The notes under the pieces: model-generated | Database searches by the model: none | What the model was told of the DNA's origin: nothing | Seen by the model: the letters and a program-made list of their open reading frames with translations, nothing else | Part shown: positions 50,821 to 59,476 of the stretch, in pieces | Numbering within the stretch: position 1 is the stretch's first letter | Layout of the letters: each line of letters starts with the position of its first letter | DNA from: Haloechinothrix halophila YIM 93223 | GTDB lineage: Bacteria; Actinomycetota; Actinomycetes; Mycobacteriales; Pseudonocardiaceae | Length of the DNA: 64,000 bases | NCBI RefSeq assembly: GCF_000504245.1 | Contig: NZ_KI632509.1 | Location: 2,231,723 to 2,295,722 of the forward strand | Direction: 5' to 3' | Position numbers and translations under genes: made by a program

Positions 50821-50990
50821 TGCTCGGGCTCCCGGTCGACGAATTCGCGCTCGCGCTCCTCAGCCTCGCGTTCGGCTTCGTCCGCTCGTATCTCCTCGTC
50901 GGTGATGACGATCGGCTCTGGATAGAACCGCGTGCTGATGAGCTGTCTACCGCCTGGCACGCCGCTGCCTGCTCCTGATCGATGTGGCAT
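50817..50990 (-). CDS. 57-aa acidic small protein downstream of XRE-TPR
   Basis: A 57-residue frame from ATG 50990: MPHRSGAGSGVPGGRQLIST, then RFYPEPIVITDEEIRADEAE and a Glu/Arg helix ending FVDREPEQ. It lies 63 nt after the XRE-TPR stop on the same strand and overlaps the following ORF. Small acidic partners beside XRE regulators are common in actinobacteria; what this one does is unknown. Confidence 0.55.
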   Translation of the reverse strand: MPHRSGAGSGVPGGRQLISTRFYPEPIVITDEEIRADEAEREAEEREREFVDREPEQ

Positions 50991-51053
50991 GCGCGGAGCG
51001 TCACACGGCGGCTACAGGGGGATGGGTACAGTTTGTGCCCCCACTCTGTTGGA

Positions 51054-52277
51054 CTACGCGGCGATGCCGACCCGGTGGCAGAGGTCATGCACATCGTCGC
51101 GCATCCCGGACGGTGGCCGCTGCCGCAAATCACGCAGCAGCTCACGCGCCCACCCGTTGTAGCGAATCGTCTCGCTCGCGGTCCGCTCGGAGCGGTCGAG
51201 CAGCGCGAGCGTGGCCACGCGCTCGTCGCGCTGATGCGCAGCGCGGGCGACCTCGATCAAATGCCGGGCGCGGCGTGGCACGCTCGCGATTGTGTCGGCG
51301 TCGATGCTCTCAGCCGCGCGCATGGCCTCCCCGGGCCGCCGCAGGTCCACGCCGAGAGTAGTGGCGTGTGCTGCCATCGTCGGCGCTGAGAAGCTGCTCT
51401 GCACGTGCCGGTAGGACGGCCCGAGAGTCCGGGCGATCGCGTCGGCGCGCTCCCAGGCTCCCCAGGCGTCGCCGTGTCGGCCGCGCCGGGCGTGGGTGAG
51501 CGCGATCTCGGCTTCGAGTGCACCGACCATGCCGCGCCAGTTGTCGGGTGCGCCATCGAGATGCGGGGTGAGTTGGCCGATCGCGTCGTGTGCGAGCCCG
51601 AGTGCCTCATCCCATCGGCCCGAGTCGCGAAGTGCCTGAATCATGGCCCAGGCTCCGCTCGCGATGCAGTAGGGGTCGTCGGCCTCCTGCCCTTCGGTCA
51701 GTGCTCGGTCGGCGACCATCCAGACAAGCTCCGGCGCGGGCTGGTAAGCGACGTAGAAGTCGGCGAGTTGGTAGACCCCGGACAGTACGCGGCGGGCGTC
51801 GCGGCGCCCGTCGCCGCGCGTGGTTCGGGAGGCTTGCTGCGCGTCGCGAATCAGATCCGGCAGCAGCACGCCGAGCTGTGTTCGATGGTCTGGCGAACCG
51901 TGCCGCACCTGCCATGCGCGTGCGAGCCGCTGCCGCAAATGCGGCACGCTGATCTCCCGGCGAGGTGGACTGATGCGGTATTCGGTAAGCGCAGCCTGCA
52001 CGTCAGCGAGCGCGGGATGCCGCTCTCCGGCATACACGCTCACGGATACCGCGTGCCCGTTGCCGGTCAGATCCGCAAGATCGTCAAGCCCAAGCGCTTC
52101 GGCCAACCGCAACAGCATGGGCAGCCGCGGTGTGTGGAGACGGCCCGACTCCACACCCTTGAGCCAGGAGTCGCTGCGATCCACGAGCTGCGCGAGCACC
52201 GGACGGGACATGCCCGTTCGCTCGCGGTACCACTGGATACGCCGTCCGATAGGCAGGCTGTCGTCAGGTCCCGACAC
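51054..52277 (-). CDS. XRE-family regulator with TPR-like helical domain
   Basis: A 407-residue regulator. N-terminal XRE helix-turn-helix: IGRRIQWYRERTGMSRPVLA, VDRSDSWLKGVESGRLHTPR, LRLAEALGLDDLADL (about 10-70). The rest is alpha-helical repeats rich in Ala/Leu/Trp, typical of TPR sensor domains (GVYQLADFYVAYQ; GAWAMIQALRDSGRWDEALG; RHLIEVARAAHQRDERVATL). TPR-bearing XRE proteins often respond to short peptides or partner proteins. It heads the operon of small zinc-ribbon ORFs. A 12-bp inverted repeat lies 9 nt upstream. Confidence 0.85.
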   Translation of the reverse strand: MSGPDDSLPIGRRIQWYRERTGMSRPVLAQLVDRSDSWLKGVESGRLHTPRLPMLLRLAEALGLDDLADLTGNGHAVSVSVYAGERHPALADVQAALTEYRISPPRREISVPHLRQRLARAWQVRHGSPDHRTQLGVLLPDLIRDAQQASRTTRGDGRRDARRVLSGVYQLADFYVAYQPAPELVWMVADRALTEGQEADDPYCIASGAWAMIQALRDSGRWDEALGLAHDAIGQLTPHLDGAPDNWRGMVGALEAEIALTHARRGRHGDAWGAWERADAIARTLGPSYRHVQSSFSAPTMAAHATTLGVDLRRPGEAMRAAESIDADTIASVPRRARHLIEVARAAHQRDERVATLALLDRSERTASETIRYNGWARELLRDLRQRPPSGMRDDVHDLCHRVGIAA

Positions 52278-52285
52278 GTAACGTC

Positions 52286-52352
52286 ACCTCTTCGCGGAAG
52301 GCCTCTTCGCGTAGTCCCCGGCCGCCGCCGGGACTTTCCGCCGCGAAGAGGT
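52286..52352. promoter_or_regulatory. Inverted repeat upstream of the XRE-TPR gene
   Basis: ACCTCTTCGCGG (52286-52297) and CCGCGAAGAGGT (52341-52352) are perfect 12-bp arms 43 nt apart, with a third CCTCTTCGCG at 52302-52311 between them. The proximal arm ends 9 nt before the start codon. They could be operator half-sites for autoregulation or a 5'-UTR stem. Confidence 0.55.
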
Positions 52353-52423
52353 ACGCGTCACAGGATACTCAAGGTGGCAACGATCTTGCGTGATCGATTA
52401 CCCCGTTGTCGCGTTTGGCGCGA

Positions 52424-52507
52424 GACACTGCGTCCGGAACGAGGAACACGACGTCCTGAGCGCGGAACACAGCGTCCTGAGCGGGGGACACGGCGCAACC
52501 GCGTGCG
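52424..52507. repeat. Intergenic 21-nt repeat array R3
   Basis: Four consecutive 21-nt units (52424-52444, 52445-52465, 52466-52486, 52487-52507) with consensus RACACNRCGTCCTGAGCG. The last unit touches the stop codon of the cyclase gene (52509). Same family as R4 and R5. Confidence 0.8.
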
Positions 52508-52508
52508 G

Positions 52509-53513
52509 TCAGGCGCGGCGGAGCACCATCGGCTTCAGGCGCTTGTAGCCCCGTACCGAGATCGGGCGTTTGCTGCGGAGCGCGAACTCCTCGCGGCCGG
52601 AGAGGGCGTCGGCCAGCTCCTTGTCGACGAGTACCGTGCCGGGCCGGGCTGCGGAAGTGAGTCGTGCGGCCAAGTTGACCACTGAGCCGTAGACGTCACC
52701 GAACCGGCTGAGGATGCGCCCGTACGCGAGCCCGGCGCGGACCTCGGGGATGTCCTCGTCGGCCTCGGTCTGTTCGGTCAGCGTGAGCGCGATCTCGGCG
52801 GCCTCGACCGGGCTGTCGCAGACGAACAGCACTTCGTCGCCGATCATCTTCACGATGTGCCCGTGGTGCTCGGCGATCACGCTGGTGGCCAGTCCTTCGA
52901 AGCGCTCAAGCAGCGTGCTCAGCTGGTCGCGGTCGACCCGGCGCGTCATCCTCGTGTAGCCGACCATGTCCACGAACCCGACTGCCTGGCTGCGGGTCTC
53001 CAGCTGCGCGTCCGTCGCCAGCGCCCGTCCGGAGAACGCGGCGAGATGCCTGCGCCAGACGTAGTTCTGCAGCCGTTCGATGGCGGGCACAGATGCCTCG
53101 ACGAGCTGCGCGAACTGCTCCTCCGACTCGGCGACGTCCGGCCGCTGCTCCAGCCAGGATGTCACCAGCTGCACCTGCCATTCGGCGAGCCGCGACAGGT
53201 GATGCCCCAGCGCGCGGGTCATCGCGGTGTCGGTCTTCTCGTCGATCAGTCCCGACTCGAGGAACCCGTTGGCGATCTGCGCGGCCTCGACATCGGCGTC
53301 GGTGAAGACCACATCGTCGTCGGCGGCGCCAGCGAAGCCGAGCGCGCGCCACAGCATCGCGGTGCGGTCTGGCGAGACCCCCGCCCGCTCGGCGACCTCA
53401 AGCCGGGTGTACTTGCGCTCGCCGCCGAGCAGGACGGCTGCCACCCGTTCCTGCAGACCGTTGCGCTCGTCCTTGCCGGAGGCGCCGGTCCCGTCGGGGG
53501 TGCTCGCTACCAT
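52509..53513 (-). CDS. Class III adenylate/guanylate cyclase (Rv1647-like)
   Basis: A 334-residue cytosolic protein. The N-terminal half (about 1-160) is helical and regulatory, with a MerR/HTH-like stretch ([20 protein letters not shown]). The C-terminal half is a class III cyclase domain: metal Asp residues in VGFVDMVGYTRMTRR and VKMIGDEVLFVCD, and YGSVVNLAARLTSAARPGT with the Asn-x3-Arg transition-state pair. It makes a cyclic nucleotide, probably cAMP. It follows the universal stress gene by 6 nt on the same strand, suggesting joint control. Confidence 0.9.
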   Translation of the reverse strand: MVASTPDGTGASGKDERNGLQERVAAVLLGGERKYTRLEVAERAGVSPDRTAMLWRALGFAGAADDDVVFTDADVEAAQIANGFLESGLIDEKTDTAMTRALGHHLSRLAEWQVQLVTSWLEQRPDVAESEEQFAQLVEASVPAIERLQNYVWRRHLAAFSGRALATDAQLETRSQAVGFVDMVGYTRMTRRVDRDQLSTLLERFEGLATSVIAEHHGHIVKMIGDEVLFVCDSPVEAAEIALTLTEQTEADEDIPEVRAGLAYGRILSRFGDVYGSVVNLAARLTSAARPGTVLVDKELADALSGREEFALRSKRPISVRGYKRLKPMVLRRA

Positions 53514-53519
53514 CGACGC

Positions 53520-53969
53520 TCAGGTGGTGTGAACGATCAGGACGTCTGAGTTCGACTTGCGCGCCACCTCGGACGGCACCGAACCGAGGATGCGGCCCGC
53601 GAGCGTGTTCAGGCCACGGTTACCGACCACGAGCAGGTCGGCGGAGTGCTCCTTGAGCACCTTCAACAGGGTCGCCACCGGCTCACCTTGCACCGGCACC
53701 GTCTGCACCTGCTTCGCGCCCTGCGCGATGGCGCGGTCGTGCGCGGTGTGCAGCGTGTCCTCCGCCGGCGCTGAGCCGACGACCTGGTACGCCTCGTCGC
53801 CAAGCACGTCCTGTGCCTTGTCGACGTCTTCCTGCCGGGTGGGGAAGTACGCGCATGCGATGACGAGCGTGGCATCGCACGACGCCGCGACGGCGGCTGC
53901 GCGGTCGACAGCCGCGTAGGAAGACCGTGAACCATCCGTTCCGACGACGATGGTCTTGTAGGCGACCAT
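53520..53969 (-). CDS. Universal stress protein (UspA family)
   Basis: A 149-residue single-domain Usp. N-terminal ATP-binding strand TIVVGTDGSRSSYAAVDRAA and the C-terminal GNRGLNTLAGRILGSVPSEV fit G-x2-G-x9-G-(S/T), so it belongs to the nucleotide-binding subgroup. GAGGAG precedes the ATG. Operon with the cyclase downstream; Usp proteins of this type can bind cAMP or ATP, so a functional link is plausible but inferred. Confidence 0.93.
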   Translation of the reverse strand: MVAYKTIVVGTDGSRSSYAAVDRAAAVAASCDATLVIACAYFPTRQEDVDKAQDVLGDEAYQVVGSAPAEDTLHTAHDRAIAQGAKQVQTVPVQGEPVATLLKVLKEHSADLLVVGNRGLNTLAGRILGSVPSEVARKSNSDVLIVHTT

Positions 53970-54174
53970 GAAGCTCCTCCTGTGACGTTAGGCGTGCCGC
54001 GTGACGCGGAACCGAGTACCTGCGCTGGTGCCTTCGGCGGTTTGTGCTCGCCAGCAGAGACTAGCGGTAGGGGCCGCCTTGTGCTGTTCGGACAACGACG
54101 ATGCGCGTGTCAGGTTGCGAGTAGCAGGCAAGCATTGTCATACCCGGACAAAAACGTGCTGGCGCGGCGTGTGG

Positions 54175-55518
54175 TCAGCGCGCGACACCGGACTGTTCCG
54201 CCCTGCCGTTGGCGGACGTCGACGGCTCCTGCCGTGACTCCTGTCCATCAGCGACGGTGGACGTGACGCCGTTGGCCTGCTGTCCATCGGCGTCGTCAGC
54301 ATCGGTGCCTGCGTCCTCAGCCGTGGCTTCGGCACTGCCGGTGCGTTCCGCGTCCTCGGCGGCCCGCGCCTCGGCGTCGGACCCCGGCTCGTCGGAGCCG
54401 CCCGCGGCGTCGGCCGCGTCCGCCGTTGTGCCGGTTGCCTGCGTTGTGCCGTTGTCGTGGCCGCCCCGCGCGCCATCACCCTGTGCATCGCCCGCGGTGA
54501 CCTCGTCCTGCTTGCCCACCGACGTGACCGCCCGGTCAAGCAGCACGTCGGCGTCCGAGATGACCGAGCGGATCGCCTTGATCTGCCCCGCGATCTCTTC
54601 GCGCAGCGCCCGCATCTCCTCCACCCGGTCGGCGGCGTGGTTGATCCTGCGGTTGGCGGTCTCCGTCGCCTCGGCCACCCTGCGGTTGGACTCGTCGGTC
54701 GCTTCCGCGAGCCGGGCGTTGGCCTCGGTGATGGACTCCTGCTTGCGCTTGTTCGCGTCCTCGACCGACTCCCGGTACCGCTTCTCGACGTCGGCCTTGT
54801 GTTCCTGCTGTTCCTTGGTGATCTGCTCGCGGACCCGCTTGGCCTCCTCGGAAGCCTCGCGCAGCCGGCGTTCCGCCTCGGCCTTGCTCGCCGCTTCCTG
54901 CTCGGCGAGCTGACGCATGGCCTCGGACCGCCGCGTCGCCATCGCGATCTCGAAGTCCTCTTCGACCTTGGTGCGGCGTTCCTCCGCCTCGAGGTCGAGT
55001 TGCAGCCGCTCCTCCTGCGCATGGTTGAGGATCTCTTGCGCTTCGGCACGCGCCTTGTCCATGACCTCGCGGTGCTCGTTCTCCATGTCCTGCCGCCGCG
55101 CGTCGAGATCGGCGAGCAGCTGGTCGTAACGAGTCCGCATGGCGGTGGCGTCGGCCTCGGCCTTGGCCCTGATGTGACTGGCCTCGGCCTCGGCCCTCGC
55201 CCTGGTGTCGGACGCCTCGTCCTGCGCCCGCCGCACCATTCTGCGCAGCCGCGCCGAGAGCCCTTCGATCTCGGTCGGCGGCAATGACAGCGTCTCGACC
55301 TCGCTCTTGAGGTCGTTGATCTCGGTGCGCGCCATCTCGAGTTGCCTGGCGAGGTCGCCTGCCTGCGAGATGGCCGCGTCCCGGTCGGACGTGATCATCT
55401 TGAGGTTGGCGTCGAGCTCCTCAAGGTGCTCGTTTACCTGACTGGGGCTATAGCCCCGTCGGACCACATCGAAGCCCGCACCGAGTGGTACCAGGTCCTG
55501 TTCCTCGCCGAGACTCAT
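54175..55518 (-). CDS. DivIVA-like/Scy-like coiled-coil protein
   Basis: A 447-residue protein. The N-terminus carries a DivIVA-type start, GFDVVRRGYSPSQVNEHLEE (about 14-33). An almost unbroken coiled coil follows to about residue 330 (RARAEAEASHIRAKAEADAT; ANKRKQESITEANARLAEAT). An acidic, Ala/Asp/Glu/Thr-rich disordered tail completes it. Such proteins organise polar growth or cytoskeletal assemblies in mycelial actinobacteria. The tail has low complexity. It is 94 nt downstream of ccr on the same strand. Confidence 0.82.
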   Translation of the reverse strand: MSLGEEQDLVPLGAGFDVVRRGYSPSQVNEHLEELDANLKMITSDRDAAISQAGDLARQLEMARTEINDLKSEVETLSLPPTEIEGLSARLRRMVRRAQDEASDTRARAEAEASHIRAKAEADATAMRTRYDQLLADLDARRQDMENEHREVMDKARAEAQEILNHAQEERLQLDLEAEERRTKVEEDFEIAMATRRSEAMRQLAEQEAASKAEAERRLREASEEAKRVREQITKEQQEHKADVEKRYRESVEDANKRKQESITEANARLAEATDESNRRVAEATETANRRINHAADRVEEMRALREEIAGQIKAIRSVISDADVLLDRAVTSVGKQDEVTAGDAQGDGARGGHDNGTTQATGTTADAADAAGGSDEPGSDAEARAAEDAERTGSAEATAEDAGTDADDADGQQANGVTSTVADGQESRQEPSTSANGRAEQSGVAR

Positions 55519-55612
55519 GGCGACACGCTACCTCGTTACGCTCCGCTATATCACCCGGCGGTGGTCAGATTCTCGCTCGTCAGGGCTGATACTCCGGACC
55601 GGTGAGCAGTCC

Positions 55613-56947
55613 TCAGATGCCACGGAACTGGTTGATCTTGTCCAGGTGACGCTCGCGCTTCTCCTGGTCCATCACGCCGAGCCCCTCCTCCGGTGCGAGG
55701 CACAGCACGCCGACCTTGCCCTGGTGCGCGTTGCGATGCACGTCCAGCGCGGCCTGCCCGGTGTCTTCCATCGAGTAGGTCTTCGACAGCGTCGGGTGGA
55801 TCAGGCCCTTGTCGATCAGCCGGTTCGCCTCCCACGACTCGCGGTAGTTCGCGAAGTGCGACCCGATGATCCGCTTGAGGTTCATCCACAGGTAGCGGTT
55901 GTCGTAGGTGTGCATATAGCCGGACGTCGATGCGCACGTGACGATCGTGCCGCCCTTGCGTGCGGCGTAGACAGACGCGCCGAACGTCTCCTTGCCAGGG
56001 TGCTCGAACACGATGTCCGGGTCCTCACCGCCGGTCAGCTCGCGGATCTTCTTGCCGAACCGGTTCCACTCCTTCGGGTCTTGTTCGGTCTCGGACTTCC
56101 AGAATCGGTAACCCTCGGCGTTACGGTCGATGATGTGCTCTGCCCCCATCGAGCGGCAGATCTCCGCCTTCTCCTCGCTGGAGACCACGCACACCGGGAT
56201 CGCGCCGCCGTTGAGTGCGTACTGCGTGGCGTACGAGCCGAGCCCGCCGGACGCGCCCCAGATCAGCACGACGTCGCCCTGCTTCATGTCGGCGCCGTTG
56301 CGGGAAACCAGCTGCCGATAGGCGGTGGAATTCACCAGGCCAGGTGAGGCAGCCTCCTCCCAGGTCAGGTGTGCGGGCTTGGGCATCAGCTGGTTCGACT
56401 TGACCAGCGCGACCTCCGCGAGCCCGCCGAAGTTGGTCTCGAACCCCCAGATTCGCTGCTCGGTGTCCATCATCGTGTCGTTGTGCCCGTCGGGCCCTTC
56501 CAGCTCGACCGACAGGCAGTGCGCGACGACGGTGTCGCCGGGCTTCCAGTTGTGCACGCCGGGGCCGGTGCGCAGCACGACGCCGGACAGGTCGGAGCCC
56601 ACGACGTGGTACGGCAGGTCGTGGCGCTTGGCCAGCGGTGACGTCTTGCCGTAGCGCTGGAGGAACTTGAACGTCGGGATCGGCTCGAAGATCGACGTCC
56701 AGACGGTGTTGTAGTTGATCGCGCTGGCCATGACGGCCACCAGCGCCTCGCCTGGCCCGAGTTCCGGCGTCTCGACGTCGTCGACGTGCAGCGACTTGCG
56801 AGGATCCTTGTCGCTGCTCGGCATCCCCTCGAACATGTCCACCTCGTCGGCGTGGACGGTCACACCCCGGTAGTGCTCGGGGACGTCGAGCGAACCGATC
56901 GCGTCGAGCTCGTTCGCGAGGATGGCGTCAAGGACGTGCTGCACCAT
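55613..56947 (-). CDS. ccr: Crotonyl-CoA carboxylase/reductase
   Basis: A 444-residue MDR-family enzyme that makes ethylmalonyl-CoA from crotonyl-CoA, CO2 and NADPH. CO2-site residues described for this family appear present: the Asn in INYNTVWTS, Phe-Glu in WGFETNFGGLAE, and the His in IIGSHFANYRESWEAN. Cofactor site IWGASGGLGSYATQYALNGG. ATG 56947 follows GGAGG. It supplies ethylmalonyl-CoA for the acetate-assimilation pathway or polyketides; mce, thiolase and meaB nearby fit that use. Confidence 0.94.
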   Translation of the reverse strand: MVQHVLDAILANELDAIGSLDVPEHYRGVTVHADEVDMFEGMPSSDKDPRKSLHVDDVETPELGPGEALVAVMASAINYNTVWTSIFEPIPTFKFLQRYGKTSPLAKRHDLPYHVVGSDLSGVVLRTGPGVHNWKPGDTVVAHCLSVELEGPDGHNDTMMDTEQRIWGFETNFGGLAEVALVKSNQLMPKPAHLTWEEAASPGLVNSTAYRQLVSRNGADMKQGDVVLIWGASGGLGSYATQYALNGGAIPVCVVSSEEKAEICRSMGAEHIIDRNAEGYRFWKSETEQDPKEWNRFGKKIRELTGGEDPDIVFEHPGKETFGASVYAARKGGTIVTCASTSGYMHTYDNRYLWMNLKRIIGSHFANYRESWEANRLIDKGLIHPTLSKTYSMEDTGQAALDVHRNAHQGKVGVLCLAPEEGLGVMDQEKRERHLDKINQFRGI

Positions 56948-57075
56948 AGATGGCCTCCGTGGCTGGCGTGGGCGGCGGCTGAGTTCCCTTCCGGGATTGA
57001 ACCATGGACGAGCGCGGGAAGCTACTGATCAGTAATGCGGCGTTGGCCGGCAATGTCACCGGGTTGTGTTACGGC

Positions 57076-57094
57076 GACAACGTCGGCCGTTGTC
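57076..57094. promoter_or_regulatory. Inverted repeat between ccr and the SPW gene
   Basis: GACAACG (57076-57082) and CGTTGTC (57088-57094) with 5 nt between, in a divergent intergenic region of 246 bp. Possible operator for ccr or the SPW gene; no regulator is adjacent. The rest of the gap shows no other feature I can support. Confidence 0.3.
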
Positions 57095-57193
57095 CGTGTT
57101 GTGATCCAACAGCTGCCATTCCAACCTGGATAATCGCGCAAAACAGGCGGACCATCGCAGTAGCGACACACGACACTTCGGAGGTGATTGGCG

Positions 57194-57559
57194 ATGTCGC
57201 AGTCGGTTAAGGCATGGACACGGCCTCACGACTGGGCCGAGGTGGTACTCGGGGTGGTGCTCGCGCTGTCCACGATCGTGGCTGAGACGTCGGCCGCCGC
57301 AGCGTGGACGATGGTCATCCTCGGCGCGCTCATCGCGATTGATGGGCTCGTCTCGCTGGCCATTCCGGACATGGTCTACGGCGAGTGGGCGCAGCTTGTG
57401 CTCGGTGTCCTGGTGTTCATCTCACCGTGGGTCATGGGCTATGCCGACCTGACCGGCGCCGCGTGGACGTCGTGGGTGATCGGTGTGCTGACCGTCGCGG
57501 CAGGCGCGACGGCGCTGCCCGTCGCCACCAGCGCCCACCGCACCGCGGGCCAGCACTGA
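57194..57559 (+). CDS. SPW-repeat membrane protein
   Basis: A 121-residue protein with four hydrophobic segments arranged as two SPW-type repeats: DWAEVVLGVVLALSTIVA..., then EWAQLVLGVLVFISPWVMGY with the signature SPW, and TSWVIGVLTVAAGATALPVA. Function of the family is unknown. ATG 57194 has GGAGGTGATT upstream. Confidence 0.85.
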   Translation: MSQSVKAWTRPHDWAEVVLGVVLALSTIVAETSAAAAWTMVILGALIAIDGLVSLAIPDMVYGEWAQLVLGVLVFISPWVMGYADLTGAAWTSWVIGVLTVAAGATALPVATSAHRTAGQH

Positions 57560-57576
57560 GCACCTAAGCCCCGAGG

Positions 57577-58026
57577 TCAGTGGGCGGCAGGCTCGACGAG
57601 TTCGACGAGCACGCCGCCCGCGTCCTTGGGGTGCACGAAGTTCACCCTGCTGCCCGCTGTGCCCTGCTTGGCCTCCGGGTACAGCAGGCGCAGGCCATTC
57701 TCTCGCAGCGCGTTCGCCGCCGCGTCGATGTCGGCCACCCGGTAGGCGAGCTGCTGCAGGCCGGGGCCGCTGCGGTCGATGAACTTGCCGATGGTGGAGT
57801 CCGGCGTCAGCGGGGCGAGCAGCTGCACGGCGGTGCCGTTGTCGTCGCCGGGGGCGTGCAGCATGGCCTCGCGCACGCCCTGTTCCTCGTTGGTCTCGAT
57901 GTGGGTGGCCGCCAGCCCGAAGTTGTCGCGGTAGAACGCGATGGCCTCGTCCAGGTCAGGCACCGCGATGCCGACGTGGTCGATGGCGGTGACTAGGGGC
58001 GTGATGTCTCGCAGCGCGTCGTTCAT
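57577..58026 (-). CDS. mce: Methylmalonyl-CoA epimerase
   Basis: A 149-residue VOC-fold metalloenzyme interconverting (R)- and (S)-methylmalonyl-CoA. Metal ligands lie in AIDHVGIAVPDLDEAIAFYR (His), VQLLAPLTPDST (Gln), LQQLAYRVADIDAAANAL region and GVLVELVEP (Glu). It feeds the B12-dependent mutase for which MeaB is the chaperone. ATG 58026 lies inside the first unit of a 31-bp tandem duplication that also copies the start codon. Confidence 0.93.
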   Translation of the reverse strand: MNDALRDITPLVTAIDHVGIAVPDLDEAIAFYRDNFGLAATHIETNEEQGVREAMLHAPGDDNGTAVQLLAPLTPDSTIGKFIDRSGPGLQQLAYRVADIDAAANALRENGLRLLYPEAKQGTAGSRVNFVHPKDAGGVLVELVEPAAH

Positions 58027-58085
58027 GCCTGTCAGGTTATCCCTACCGGTTGCCCATGCCTGTCGGGTTATCCCTACCGGTTACC
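58024..58085. repeat. 31-bp tandem duplication over the mce start codon
   Basis: Units 58024-58054 and 58055-58085 match at 29 of 31 positions; both contain CATGCCTGTC (start codon on the minus strand) and GTTATCCCTACCGGTT. The upstream copy therefore encodes a start codon followed by a stop after four codons. A third CTACCGGT occurs at 58125-58132. Confidence 0.9.
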
Positions 58086-58173
58086 GGAAGCGGTCGTGCT
58101 CACTGATGCTTCGTGACGCCGTTCGCTACCGGTATGGTCGCGGGGAGGAGACGCAGAGACTTGGAGGCTAGTT

Positions 58174-59355
58174 GTGGCCGGATCCGTGATTGTTGGTGCC
58201 GCTCGTACCCCGATCGGACGTCTACTGGGGTCGTTGAAGGACTTCTCGGGCGCGCAGCTCGGCGGGGTCGCCATCAAGGCGGCGCTTGAGCGGGCTGGGG
58301 TGTCACCCGATGCGGTGCAGTACACGATCATGGGTCAGGTGCTGACCGCGGGCGCGGGGCAGATCCCCGCCCGCCAGGCCGCCGTCAACGCGGGCATCCC
58401 GATGGATATCCCCGCGCTGACGATCAACAAGGTCTGCCTGTCCGGTCTTGACTCCATCGCGCTGGCCGACCAGCTCATCCGTGCTGGCGAGTTCGACATC
58501 ATCGTCGCCGGTGGTCAGGAGTCGATGACGCAAGCGCCGCACCTGCTGCCAAAGTCGCGCTCCGGGTTCAAGTACGGCGACACTACGTTGGTCGACCACA
58601 TGGCCTACGACGGCCTGTTCTGCGCGTTCGACCAGGTCGCGATGGGGTCGTCGACCGAGAAGTTCAACTCCCGATACGGCTTGAACCGCGAGGAGCAGGA
58701 CGCCTTCGCCGCGGCGTCGCATCAGAAGGCGGCCGCCGCGATCGCCGAGGGCCGGTTCGAGGCCGAGTTGGCGCCGGTCTCGATCCCGCAGCGCAAGGGC
58801 GAGCCCACCGAGTTCACCACCGACGAGGGTGTGCGCGCCGACACCACCGCCGACGGGCTGGGCAAGCTGCGGCCCGCGTTCTCCTCAGACGGCACCATCA
58901 CCGCTGGTTCGGCCTCGCAGATCTCTGACGGCGCCGCCGCCGTCGTCGTCATGAGTGCCGCGAAGGCCGCTGAGCTTGGCGTCGAGCCACTGGCCGAGAT
59001 CGGCGCGCATGGTGTGGTCGCCGGACCGGACGCCAGTCTGCACGAGCAGCCCGCCAACGCCACCAAGGCCGCGCTGGCGAAGCAGGGCATCGACATCGGC
59101 GCGGTGGACCTGGTGGAGATCAACGAGGCGTTCGCCGCCGTGGGACTGGTGTCGACTCGTGAGCTGGGCATCGCCGAGGACAAGGTCAACGTCAACGGTG
59201 GTGCGATCGCCCTCGGCCACCCGATCGGTGCATCCGGGGCGCGGTTGATCGTGCACCTGGTGCACGAACTGCGCCGTCGCGGCGGTGGCACCGGTGTCGG
59301 CGCGCTGTGCGGCGGCGGTGGCCAAGGAGACGCGCTGGTCGTTCGCGTGCCATAG
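58174..59355 (+). CDS. Acetyl-CoA C-acetyltransferase (thiolase)
   Basis: A 393-residue biosynthetic-type thiolase. Nucleophilic Cys in [20 protein letters not shown] (about 89), VEINEAFAA with catalytic His in [20 protein letters not shown], and the second Cys in [16 protein letters not shown]. It condenses two acetyl-CoA (or cleaves acetoacetyl-CoA), giving the C4 precursor for crotonyl-CoA. GTG 58174 follows GGAGG. Divergent from mce; meaB follows 121 nt downstream. Confidence 0.93.
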   Translation: MAGSVIVGAARTPIGRLLGSLKDFSGAQLGGVAIKAALERAGVSPDAVQYTIMGQVLTAGAGQIPARQAAVNAGIPMDIPALTINKVCLSGLDSIALADQLIRAGEFDIIVAGGQESMTQAPHLLPKSRSGFKYGDTTLVDHMAYDGLFCAFDQVAMGSSTEKFNSRYGLNREEQDAFAAASHQKAAAAIAEGRFEAELAPVSIPQRKGEPTEFTTDEGVRADTTADGLGKLRPAFSSDGTITAGSASQISDGAAAVVVMSAAKAAELGVEPLAEIGAHGVVAGPDASLHEQPANATKAALAKQGIDIGAVDLVEINEAFAAVGLVSTRELGIAEDKVNVNGGAIALGHPIGASGARLIVHLVHELRRRGGGTGVGALCGGGGQGDALVVRVP

Positions 59356-59476
59356 CGCCTGGGCGCCGGTCACCGGCCCGCAGGGACTCTGGCTTGGCCG
59401 TCTGGCCCGCTCACGGCCTCCGCCTGACTGTGGCCGGGCCAGCCACAACCCAGTCGCCACGTACGGAAAGGATCCC

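Noticed and set aside
57004-57210. 68-aa ORF with CPCC before the SPW gene
   Set aside because: Overlaps the SPW start in another frame and lacks a ribosome-binding site; the SPW gene has a clear one.
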